NCBI RefSeq assembly: GCF_028826155.1
Contig: NZ_JAQGPN010000001.1
Coordinates: forward strand, 310,001-374,000
Reading direction: 5' to 3'
DNA: 64,000 bases
From: Mesorhizobium shangrilense
GTDB taxonomy: Bacteria; Pseudomonadota; Alphaproteobacteria; Rhizobiales; Rhizobiaceae
Part shown: positions 57,034-64,000 of the stretch, one piece after another
Numbering within the stretch: position 1 is the stretch's first letter
Layout: each line of letters opens with the position of its first letter
The notes under the pieces: model-generated
Database searches by the model: none
Seen by the model: only the letters and a program-made list of their open reading frames with translations
Told to the model about the DNA's origin: nothing
Position numbers and translations under genes: made by a program

Positions 57034-57726
57034 ATGGCCAACACGCTGCTCATGCCCAAGGCGACCGCCGTCTGGCTGGTCGACAACACCGCGCTCTCCT
57101 TCGAGCAGATCGCGCAGTTCTGCACGCTGCATCCGCTCGAGGTGAAGGCGATCGCCGACGGCGAGTCGGCGCAGGGCATCAAGGGCATGGACCCGGTGAT
57201 GACCGGCCAGCTCACCCGCGAGGAGATCGCCCGCGGCGAGGCCGACATCAACCACAAGCTCAAGCTCTCCGAGCCGAAGGTCCGCGTGCCCGAGACCAAG
57301 CGCAAGGGCCCGCGCTACACCCCCCTGTCCAAGCGCCAGGACCGCCCCAACGCCATCCTGTGGCTGGTGCGCAACCATCCGGAGCTGAAGGACGCGCAGA
57401 TCTCGCGGCTCGTCGGCACCACCAAGGCGACGATCGAGCAGATCCGCGAGCGCCGCCACTGGAACGCCGCCAACCTCGTGCCGATGGACCCGGTGACGCT
57501 CGGGCTCTGCTCGCAGATCGACCTCGACATCGAGGTGCAGCGCGCCTCCAAGGGCCGCGAGCCGGCGGCCCCCGTCGGCGAGACGCTGCTGCCGGCGGCG
57601 CTGACCGAGCGGCTGACGCCTGCCGACGAACGTCGCGACGACGAGGAGAAGGAACTCGACGCCAACGCCGTGTTCGCAAAGCTCTCGGCGCTGAAGAAGG
57701 CCGACGCGGACGAAGACGAGGAGTGA
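57034..57726 (+). CDS. trcR: DUF1013 cell-cycle regulator TrcR
   Basis: This is a 230-residue protein of the DUF1013 family, named TrcR after work in alphaproteobacteria. MPKATAVWLVDNTALSFEQI at 7-26, TLHPLEVKAIADGESAQGIK, YTPLSKRQDRPNAILWLVRN and GTTKATIEQIRERRHWNAAN hold helix-turn-helix-like segments. It regulates cell-cycle and RNA-polymerase-linked processes in relatives. The acidic C terminus (ADADEDEE) is typical. It diverges from the FAD oxidase, with a 262-nt gap. Confidence 0.9.
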   Translation: MANTLLMPKATAVWLVDNTALSFEQIAQFCTLHPLEVKAIADGESAQGIKGMDPVMTGQLTREEIARGEADINHKLKLSEPKVRVPETKRKGPRYTPLSKRQDRPNAILWLVRNHPELKDAQISRLVGTTKATIEQIRERRHWNAANLVPMDPVTLGLCSQIDLDIEVQRASKGREPAAPVGETLLPAALTERLTPADERRDDEEKELDANAVFAKLSALKKADADEDEE

Positions 57727-57826
57727 TCCGGGGCTTCGTCCCGGTTTCAGCGAAACTTCAGAACTTCGGCGGTACGCGCCGGGCCTGATCGGGCATCATG
57801 GCGGCCATCCTGAAAGGGAGGCCGAC

Positions 57827-58153
57827 ATGCTCATGCTCGAGGAGAAATCACGCCGCGAGGCAAGGCAGGACCTGCTCGAGGCAATCGCATCCGCCGGCTG
57901 CTGCGCCCCGTGCTTCGCGCCGACCCCCGGCGTCCTCCTCGAACTGTTCGAGATCGCGGCCATGGAGCGCCACGCGCCCGCACTTGGGCCGGAGCGCGCG
58001 CCGGACGGCTTGACCTCCGCCGCGAACAGGCGCGAAATGGATCCCGCAACGTTGGGTATCGGCAAGCAGCTCATCGATGGCGCGAGAAGCTTCGCACGCC
58101 TTGCCGCTCGGCGCCTGTTCGTTCGACCTGGCGCGCGGCCTGTTGCTCCGTGA
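57827..58153 (+). CDS. Small hypothetical protein overlapping a regulator gene
   Basis: This is a 108-residue frame: MLMLEEKSRREARQDLLEAI and ASAGCCAPCFAPTPGVLLEL at the N terminus, with a CCAPC cluster. AAGGGAGG lies 5 nt before ATG 57827, a strong ribosome site. The 3' 77 nt overlap the start of the next gene in another frame, so the true end or the neighbour's start may differ. I do not recognise a family. It might be a leader or partner of the regulator. Confidence 0.42.
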   Translation: MLMLEEKSRREARQDLLEAIASAGCCAPCFAPTPGVLLELFEIAAMERHAPALGPERAPDGLTSAANRREMDPATLGIGKQLIDGARSFARLAARRLFVRPGARPVAP

Positions 58154-59579
58154 CGGCGCAGCCGTCCCGCTGCGCCCGAAAGCCTTTGCGCTGCTCTCCC
58201 ATCTCGCCCGGAACGCGGGCCGGGTCGTCGGCAAGTCCGAGTTGATCGAGGCGGTCTGGCCCGGCGTCTTCGTCACCGAGGATTCGCTGACTCAGGCGGT
58301 GCGCGAGGTGCGCAAGGCGCTGGCCGACGACGCACAGAAGATCGTCCGGACCATCGCCCGCCGCGGCTACCTGCTCATCACGCCGGCGACGGCGGCGGGC
58401 CCGCATCCCGATCCGCAGCCGACCGTCGCCGTGCTGCGCTTCGCCAATACGAGGCGCGCCGAGGACGCGCCGCTGGTCGACGGCTTCGCCGAGGACATCG
58501 CCGGGGGTCTGGCGCGGTTCCGGCGCGTGGCGGTGGTGGCGCATAACACCAGCTTCGCGATCGCGGACGGGGCGGCCGACTGGCGCGAGGCCGTCCGGCG
58601 GCTGGCGTGCGACTACCTGGTGCGGGGGCGCGCGGCCTTTGCCTCGGGCACGCTGACGGCGTCGGTCAGCCTGCTCGATGCGGCGAGCGGCGCTATGCTG
58701 TGGAGCGCGGACTACGAGGCCTCCGGCGAGCGCGTCTTCGACGTCCAGCAGGAGATCATGCTCAAGATCATCAACCGGCTGGCGGCGCGCATCGACGACG
58801 CGACGCTGGCGCGGGCGATGGCCAAGCCGACAGCGAGCCTTGAGGCCTACGAACTCCTGCTGCACGGGCTTGCTCGCTTCCGCGGCTACGGCAGCGAGGA
58901 CAATGACGTTGCACGGGAGCTGTTTACGCGGGCGCTCGAGACCGATCCGGGCTACGGGCTCGCCCACGCCTATCTCGCGCTGGTCGATCTCGCCATCGGC
59001 GGCTATGGCGAGGCGCCGGCGGAGCTGGTGGCGGCAACGGTCGACCGGGCGAGCCATGCGGTGACGCTGGCGCCCGAGGAGCCGCGCTGCCACCGCGTGC
59101 TGGCGATGACGCGGCTGCACGCGCGCGAGCACGAGGCGGCCGAATACCACATGCGCCGCGCCCTCGACCTCAATCCCTGCGACGCCGACACGATGGCCCA
59201 GATGGGCTACCTGATGACCATGCGCGGCAGGCCCTTCGAGGCGCTGGCCTGGCTCGACAGGGCGGTGGCGGTCAACCCCGTCCATCCCGACTGGTACCTC
59301 TACGACCGCGCCACGGCGCTCTACGCCGCGGGCGACTACCAGGGCGCGGTCGACGCGCTATCGAAGCTGCTGATCCGCACGCCCTGGCGGCTGACGCGGC
59401 TTGCCGCCTGCCACGCGCAGCTCGGCGACGGCGGGGCCGCGCGACGCCTCATGGCGGAAATCGCGCGGAACTGGCCGGACTACGAGCCGCTGAGCTTCGG
59501 CCGCTGCGGCATCGCCTTCGAGCACGCCGCGGAGGTGGAGCACATGCTGGAGGGGATCGGCAAGGCGCTCGAGGCCTGA
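58077..59579 (+). CDS. Winged-helix regulator with TPR-like domain (CadC/HilA type)
   Basis: This is a 500-residue protein. Residues ~10-105 form an OmpR-type winged helix (LRPKAFALLSHLARNAGRVV, SLTQAVREVRKALADD, IVRTIARRGYLL). Residues ~120-240 resemble the adenylate-cyclase-associated TolB-like segment (PTVAVLRFANTRRAEDAPLV). Residues ~260-480 hold TPR-like helical repeats (ALETDPGYGLAHAYLALVDL, ALDLNPCDADTMAQMGYLMT). No membrane helix is visible, so it is a soluble form. Its target is not known. The following metallo-hydrolase is convergent. Confidence 0.85.
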   Translation: MAREASHALPLGACSFDLARGLLLRDGAAVPLRPKAFALLSHLARNAGRVVGKSELIEAVWPGVFVTEDSLTQAVREVRKALADDAQKIVRTIARRGYLLITPATAAGPHPDPQPTVAVLRFANTRRAEDAPLVDGFAEDIAGGLARFRRVAVVAHNTSFAIADGAADWREAVRRLACDYLVRGRAAFASGTLTASVSLLDAASGAMLWSADYEASGERVFDVQQEIMLKIINRLAARIDDATLARAMAKPTASLEAYELLLHGLARFRGYGSEDNDVARELFTRALETDPGYGLAHAYLALVDLAIGGYGEAPAELVAATVDRASHAVTLAPEEPRCHRVLAMTRLHAREHEAAEYHMRRALDLNPCDADTMAQMGYLMTMRGRPFEALAWLDRAVAVNPVHPDWYLYDRATALYAAGDYQGAVDALSKLLIRTPWRLTRLAACHAQLGDGGAARRLMAEIARNWPDYEPLSFGRCGIAFEHAAEVEHMLEGIGKALEA

Positions 59580-59582
59580 GCC

Positions 59583-60398
59583 TCACACCCCGTCGAGCAC
59601 CACGATGGTCGGGCGGTCGGGCAGCGTCTTCAGGCTCACCTCCAGGGTGCGGCCGCTGCGGAAGTCGACCGCGAAGCCCTCGCCCATCATGCTCAGGAAC
59701 TCGCGCATCGGCGTCGAATGACGGTGCATGGGCAGGATCATCGACGAATAGAGCCGGGTGGTGATCTCGGTCATGTTGCCGAGCGATTGGGTCATGCCGC
59801 CGTCGATCGGCACCATGACGACGTCGAGCCGGCCGATGGCGCCGTAGTGGGCGTCCTCCAGGCGGTGGTGGAGGTGGCCGAGATGGCCGATGCACAGACC
59901 CGCCACCTCGAAGATGAAGATCGAGTTGCCGTCGCGCTCCAAGCCGCCGTCCCAACCGCGGATGTCGGTCGGCACGTTGCGGATGTAGACGTCGTCGACG
60001 ACCAGCCGGTGTTTTGCCGGCCCGCCCTCCGGGTTCCAGCCGCGCAGCACGTATTCGACGCGGGCATCCGGCACATCCGTGAAATGGGTGCGGTGCGCCT
60101 TGTTCATGGTGATGACGCGCGGCAGCGGATCGCCGCCATAGACGCCGCTGAAATCGGTGGCGATGCGCACGCCGGCCGGCGTCTCGATGACATAGGTGGA
60201 GTGGCCGGCATAGGTGATCCTCACCGCGCCTTCGGTCGTAGCCTGCGCGGGCGTAATTCGCATAGGTGACGCCGGGCAGCGCGTTGGCGATCGCGACGCA
60301 CTTGCTGGGGACGGGGTCGTCGTCCTGCGCGAGTGCTGCCGGCATGAACCAGAACAGGACGCAGAAAAGGAACGCGGCGATGCGGCAGGCGGGCATGG
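59583..60398 (-). pseudogene. MBL-fold hydrolase with frameshift after the signal peptide
   Basis: The downstream frame (ends 59583) gives a metallo-beta-lactamase-like domain: RITYAGHSTYVIETPAGVRI, IATDFSGVYGGD, NKAHRTHFTDVPD and VVMVPIDGGMTQSLGNMTEI, MILPMHRHSTPM. An upstream frame gives a good signal peptide (MPACRIAAFLFCVLFWFMPA, then ALAQDDDP) and KCVAIANALPGVTYANYA. The two frames meet near 60245-60255 and would make one exported UlaG-like protein if the frame were restored. A two-base loss or one-base gain would explain it. If translated from ATG 60263 the product would lack export. The frameshift may also be a sequencing error. Confidence 0.7.
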
Positions 60399-60518
60399 GC
60401 GTCTCCACGGCGAAAACCATGCATGCGATCGTCGAGAGGCGCACTATGCACGCAGGCCTGCCGCGGCGCGGTCACGTTTGCGAGAGGAGGGTCAGCGCGA
60501 TTGGAGCCGGTGTCTTCC

Positions 60519-60887
60519 CTACTGCAGCAGGCGGTAGGGGACGCGAACGCCGCGCATGTCCGCAGGAAAATCCTTCTCGTTCCGCGTCACCAGCAGCAAC
60601 GAGTGCGCTTGCGCCGTCGCCCAGATCACGGCGTCGGGAAGCTTGGCCCTGCGCTCACGCCGGAACGAGATGGCCCGCTCGGCGATGTCCTCGTCCAGTT
60701 CGATGATGTCGAAACCGCCGAGGAAGCGTCGTGTCGTCGGCTCCGCGGCCGCGTTGGCGCCGACGAGCACCTCCATCCAGGTGACGATGCTGATGGCCTT
60801 TTCGGCATAAGCTTCGAGCTCGACCCGAGCCTGGGGAACGTTGTTGAGGAAGTCGACCAGGATGTTGGTGTCGAAGAGCGCTCTCAC
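60519..60887 (-). CDS. PIN-domain toxin (VapC-type)
   Basis: This is a 122-residue PIN-domain ribonuclease. The acidic metal site is seen in VRALFDTNILVDFLNN (D6), the next acidic residue in IVTWMEVLVGAN, and the C-terminal pair in KLPDAVIWATAQAHSLLLVT and NEKDF. VapC toxins cut tRNA or rRNA and are held inactive by a small antitoxin. It starts at GTG 60887, inside GTGA shared with the antitoxin stop. It is probably translationally coupled. Confidence 0.85.
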   Translation of the reverse strand: MRALFDTNILVDFLNNVPQARVELEAYAEKAISIVTWMEVLVGANAAAEPTTRRFLGGFDIIELDEDIAERAISFRRERRAKLPDAVIWATAQAHSLLLVTRNEKDFPADMRGVRVPYRLLQ

Positions 60888-61099
60888 CACTCGCTCCGGA
60901 TCTTCTCCTGATACTCCAGCCCGTCGACCTTGCGGTCCCCCCACAGTCCGAACGCTTCGTCCAGCGACGCCGGCGTCCGTTTCTCCAGGTACTCGGCGAC
61001 GGCCTGCCTAATGATGGAGGCGCGTGATTTCTTCTTCTTCTTCGCGAGCCGGTCCAGTTCGCGCAGGTGAGCTTCTTCAATGTCGACCAGAGTGCGCAT
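60884..61099 (-). CDS. Ribbon-helix-helix antitoxin
   Basis: This is a 71-residue antitoxin: MRTLVDIEEAHLRELDRLAK, KKKKSRASIIRQAVAEYLEK and EAFGLWGDRKVDGLEYQEKI. The N-terminal RHH (CopG/Arc-type) has RTLVDIEEAHL as the beta strand and SRASIIRQAVAEYLE as the helix; the C-terminal tail should bind the toxin. GGGG lies 7 nt before ATG 61099 (another ATG at 61102). It overlaps the PIN gene by 4 nt. Confidence 0.84.
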   Translation of the reverse strand: MRTLVDIEEAHLRELDRLAKKKKKSRASIIRQAVAEYLEKRTPASLDEAFGLWGDRKVDGLEYQEKIRSEW

Positions 61100-61109
61100 C
61101 ATCGTGCCC

Positions 61110-61124
61110 CGATATCTGATATCG
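61110..61124. promoter_or_regulatory. Palindromic operator of the VapBC-like module
   Basis: CGATATC-T-GATATCG is a perfect inverted repeat with one central base, located 11 nt upstream of the antitoxin ATG. RHH antitoxins usually bind such sites to control their own operon. A second, weaker GATATAC lies near 61132. Confidence 0.6.
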
Positions 61125-61257
61125 TCAACGTATATCATCACGGGTCGTCCCACAAGGAACGCAGCTGACCGAGTTCAGCGCCCTTCTGGACGTATGGCGG
61201 CAATTTATCTATAAGCGCGCACATTCCAGAACACAGCGACGGATGAACAGGGGCGTC

Positions 61258-62007
61258 ATGGCCGGCCATTCACAATTCAAGAACATCATGCACCGCAAGG
61301 GCCGCCAGGATGCGGTCCGGTCGAAGGTCTTCTCGAAGCTTGCGCGCGAGATCACCGTGGCCGCCAAGACCGGCCTGCCCGACCCGGCCATGAACCCGCG
61401 CCTCAGGCTGGCGATCCAGAACGCCAAGGCCGAATCTATGCCGAAGGACAACATCCAGCGCGCCATCAACAAGGCGTCGGGCGGCGATGCCGAGAACTAC
61501 GAGGAAGTGCGCTACGAGGGCTACGGCCCGGGCGGCGTCGCGCTGATCATCGAGGCGCTGACCGACAACCGCAACCGCTCCGCCTCCAACGTCCGCGCGG
61601 CCTTCACCAAGGCCGGCGGGGCGCTCGGCGAGACCGGCTCGGTGTCGTTCATGTGGAACCGCGTCGGCGAGATCTACTACCCGGCCTCGGCCGGCGACGC
61701 CGACAAGGTGATGGAAGCGGCGATCGAAGCCGGCGCCGACGACGTGGAATCGGACGAGGAAGGCCATACGATCTACTGCGCCTTCGAGAGCGTGAACGAC
61801 GTGTCGAAGGCGCTCGAGGCGGCGCTCGGCGAGGCTGAGAGCGTCAAGATCATCTGGCAGCCGCAGAACCGCGTGCCGGTCGACGAGGACCGCGCGCAGT
61901 CGCTGATGAAGCTGGTCGCGACCCTCGAGGACGACGACGACGTGCAGCACGTCTACGCCAATTTCGAGGTCGACGACGCGACGCTGGCCAAGCTCAGCGC
62001 GGCATGA
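61258..62007 (+). CDS. YebC/PmpR-family protein
   Basis: This is a 249-residue YebC-family protein. [56 protein letters not shown] and [20 protein letters not shown] are standard. Members act as regulators and, in recent work, aid translation of proline-rich stretches. ATG 61258 is preferred over 61243 because AGGGG lies 4 nt upstream. It overlaps the SelW-like gene by 4 nt (ATGA). Usual partners ruvCAB are not in the window. Confidence 0.94.
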   Translation: MAGHSQFKNIMHRKGRQDAVRSKVFSKLAREITVAAKTGLPDPAMNPRLRLAIQNAKAESMPKDNIQRAINKASGGDAENYEEVRYEGYGPGGVALIIEALTDNRNRSASNVRAAFTKAGGALGETGSVSFMWNRVGEIYYPASAGDADKVMEAAIEAGADDVESDEEGHTIYCAFESVNDVSKALEAALGEAESVKIIWQPQNRVPVDEDRAQSLMKLVATLEDDDDVQHVYANFEVDDATLAKLSAA

Positions 62008-62300
62008 GCGAAACGCCACTCCCGATCATTCGCATCATCTACTGCACGCAGTGCATGTGGCTGCTGCGGGCCGGGTGGATGGCGCAGGAACTGCTCTCGA
62101 CCTTCGGCCAGGAGCTGGGCGAGGTCACGCTGGTCCCCGGCGCGGGCGGGATTTTTACGGTCACGTGCAACGGTGAACTCATCTGGGACCGCAAGCGCGA
62201 CGGCGGTTTTCCGGACGCGGCGAAGCTGAAACAGCTGGTGCGCGACGTGATCGATCCCGAGCGGGATCTCGGTCACGCGGACAGGAAGACAGAGGCTTAG
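62004..62300 (+). CDS. SelT/SelW/SelH-like redox protein
   Basis: This is a 98-residue Rdx-family protein with a thioredoxin-like fold. The redox pair is in [19 protein letters not shown] (C14, C17), followed by [20 protein letters not shown] and [20 protein letters not shown]. Eukaryotic relatives are selenoproteins; this one has Cys. It starts inside the yebC stop (ATGA). Its electron partner is unknown. Confidence 0.87.
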   Translation: MSETPLPIIRIIYCTQCMWLLRAGWMAQELLSTFGQELGEVTLVPGAGGIFTVTCNGELIWDRKRDGGFPDAAKLKQLVRDVIDPERDLGHADRKTEA

Positions 62301-62349
62301 GCGGCGGGGACGGTTTGCCGTCCTCGAACTCGCACCCTCAGTCAGGTTG

Positions 62350-62399
62350 CCCCTCATCCGCCTGCCGGCGCCTTCTCCCCGCACGGACGGGGAGAAGGA
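62350..62399. repeat. Palindromic intergenic repeat
   Basis: gcccctcatccgcctgccgg is followed by a stem ccttctccccg/cggggagaagg (62371-62398). This is a common rhizobial intergenic element. It fills the 240-nt gap between the SelW-like and MFS genes. Confidence 0.78.
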
Positions 62400-62541
62400 C
62401 GAAGTCGCGACCGTGTTCGTCAATCGCAGGCGCTTGAGAATGGCGAACTCCCCGCAGCGGGCAGTGAGCGGCAGCGCTGGCGCGCGGCTAAAGCAAACCG
62501 GTCCCGTGGTCCCTGCCCGCTCCCGCTGATCCCGGCGCTCG

Positions 62542-63798
62542 CTAAACGGTTCGATCCTCCTCCACCACCGGCGTGCGCGGGTCCAGGCGCGTCGATTCCG
62601 GCGTGACGGCGCGCTCGGCCGGCAGGGTCTTGAACGCCTCGCGCTCGTCGACCGGCACCGGGGCGCGGCGGCTGATGCGGAGCAGCGCGTAGGCCGCCAG
62701 AAGGAAATGGGCGAGCGCGGTGGCCAGGAACAGGCTTTCGGGCCGCATGGCCGTCATCAGCGCCGAGCCGATCACCGGGCCGATCATGGTGCCGAAGCCG
62801 TAGAGCAGCAGCAGGCCGCCCGACACTTTCACGAAATCCTCCGGCGCGGCGTGGTCGTTGGCGTGGGCGACGGCCAGCGAGTAGAGCGTGTAGGCGAACG
62901 CCCCGTAGGCTGCGGTCATGACGATGACGAAGGAACCGAAGCGCGGCGTGAACAGGAAGATCGCCAGCGCGGCGAGCGTCGAGGCGGCGGCAGCGCCGAT
63001 CAACACGTAGCGTCGGTCGGTGCGGTCGGAGATGCGCCCGATGGGCATCTGCAGCACGCCGCCGGCGACCACCACGAGACTCATCATCAGCGCGATCTGG
63101 GGCGTCGAGATGCCGATGCGCGCGCCGTAGACGGCCCCAAGCGTGCCCCAGGCGCCGTTGGCGACGCCGATCAGGATGCAGGCGAAGAAGGACACCGGCG
63201 AGTTTGCATAGAGCCCGCGCAGGTCGAGCGAGACGTCCCGCAGCGGCTCGGGGCTGGCCTGCGTGGAGACCGCGGTCGGGATCAGCGCCAGGCAGAAGAA
63301 GATGCCGGCGACCATGAACAGCGATTCCTGATTGACGTCGCCCGCCGCCACGATCATCTGGCCGGCCATGATGGAGGCGTAGGTGACCATCATGTACAGG
63401 CCGAAGACCGTGCCTCGGTTCTCGTTGGTCGCCTTCTCGTTCAGCCAGCTCTCGATGATCATGAAGCACCCGGCCATGGCGAAGCCGGTGAAGGCGCGCA
63501 GCACGATCCATTGGATCTCGCCGATGAGCAGCCCGGTGAGCAGCGCAATGATGGCGCCCGACGCCGCGAAGGCGCCGAAGGCGCGCACATGGCCGGCTTG
63601 GCGCACCAGGCGCGGCGCAAACACGCAGCCGGCGACGAAGCCGCCGGCCCAGGCCGTACCCATCAGGCCGAGCGCGTAGGTGGAAAAACCCTCCGCCTGG
63701 CCCCGCAGCGGCAGCAGCAGTCCATGCAGGCCGGACGCCGCCAGGAGAAACGCGGTTCCGCGCAGCAGCGAGAAGATTGGGCGGTAGGCAGCGAGCAT
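62542..63798 (-). CDS. MFS transporter
   Basis: This is a 418-residue major facilitator with 12 expected helices. The loop-2 type motif near GLMGTAWAGGFVAGCVFAPR, FAMAGCFMIIESWLNEKATN, ENRGTVFGLYMMVTYASIMA and the loop RISDRTDRRYVLIGAAAAS mark the YcaD/UMF-like group of putative exporters. The IESWLNEK element is common in this group. Substrate is unknown. Start ATG 63798 (MLAAYRPIFSLLRGTAFLLA) fits the first helix. It is a single gene with a repeat at its 3' side. Confidence 0.88.
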   Translation of the reverse strand: MLAAYRPIFSLLRGTAFLLAASGLHGLLLPLRGQAEGFSTYALGLMGTAWAGGFVAGCVFAPRLVRQAGHVRAFGAFAASGAIIALLTGLLIGEIQWIVLRAFTGFAMAGCFMIIESWLNEKATNENRGTVFGLYMMVTYASIMAGQMIVAAGDVNQESLFMVAGIFFCLALIPTAVSTQASPEPLRDVSLDLRGLYANSPVSFFACILIGVANGAWGTLGAVYGARIGISTPQIALMMSLVVVAGGVLQMPIGRISDRTDRRYVLIGAAAASTLAALAIFLFTPRFGSFVIVMTAAYGAFAYTLYSLAVAHANDHAAPEDFVKVSGGLLLLYGFGTMIGPVIGSALMTAMRPESLFLATALAHFLLAAYALLRISRRAPVPVDEREAFKTLPAERAVTPESTRLDPRTPVVEEDRTV

Positions 63799-64000
63799 TG
63801 ATCGGTCCCATGCGAATCAGGGATCAGTCTTACCAGCAAGACCTTATCGATTTTGGGGCGAGCGCTTCCCACACAAAGGCGACATGCAAATGCGGGACAG
63901 ATCGCAAGCCGCGAAATTTCCAAGGCGCGGCCGGCACCACGCTGCCCGGAACAGCTTGGCCAGAAGCTCCCCGAACGCCCTATGCCCGTAACTGTTACGT

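Overview
The window is GC-rich chromosomal DNA from an alphaproteobacterium. It most resembles the Hyphomicrobiales (Rhizobiales), probably a Mesorhizobium/Aminobacter-like member of the Phyllobacteriaceae. The grounds are a class II EPSP synthase close to the Agrobacterium CP4 type, the aroA..cmk-rpsA, accA-xerD and aroK-aroB arrangements, TrcR (DUF1013), a TIGR02300 acidic protein, and palindromic intergenic repeats of a kind common in rhizobia. The assignment is by pattern recognition; no database search was run.

Layout. 1-4.7 kb: a RelE/HigB-like toxin cut by the left edge, a TauE/SafE permease coupled to an NDUFA9-like epimerase, an overlapping ATP-grasp/esterase pair, and a small protein. 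4.7-11.7 kb: a divergent arginine or 2-ketoarginine module, with an AruI-like decarboxylase and a DDAH-like hydrolase on one side and a four-gene polar amino acid ABC transporter plus an Ldh-family reductase on the other. 11.7-19.4 kb: CsbD, DoxX, the complete branched-chain 2-oxoacid dehydrogenase operon (E1a, E1b, E2, E3), an aldo/keto reductase and two small proteins. 19.4-25.4 kb: rpsA, cmk, a PaiB-like protein, a DUF899 protein, aroA and TIGR02300; the PaiB/DUF899 pair sits inside the usual aroA-cmk-rpsA order.

25.6-28.6 kb: tRNA-Ala, a decayed DUF4915-like fragment and a cadherin/VCBS/RTX surface protein whose first ~137 codons are markedly AT-rich. 28.6-37.7 kb: the kdp high-affinity K+ system (kdpF, A, B, C, D, E), headed by an extra 27-residue membrane peptide and a KdpE-like direct repeat. 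37.9-49.7 kb: tRNA-Arg, an M20 amidohydrolase, a D-Ala-D-Ala carboxypeptidase, a COG0523 GTPase, a TusA-like protein, a YafK-type L,D-transpeptidase, accA, xerD, a 50-residue membrane protein, aroK, aroB, a HlyC/CorC protein lacking its usual membrane domain, DUF1192 and a quinone oxidoreductase.

49.7-56.8 kb is an accessory block with a palindromic repeat, orphan genes, a PG-binding metallopeptidase, a frameshifted gene, a glyoxalase and an FAD oxidase flanked by 45-bp direct repeats. 57-64 kb: TrcR, a winged-helix/TPR regulator, a frameshifted metallo-hydrolase, a VapBC-type module with a palindromic operator, YebC, a SelW-like protein and an MFS transporter.

Main themes: amino acid catabolism (arginine, branched-chain), aromatic amino acid precursor synthesis, K+ homeostasis and envelope functions. 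The most unusual signals are in-frame insertion of a palindromic repeat pair in the E2 linker, three genes whose only sensible start is CTG or ATT, the microprotein leading the kdp operon, the chimeric AT-rich/GC-rich adhesin, the HlyC/CorC domain loss and the unexplained ATP-grasp/esterase cassette.
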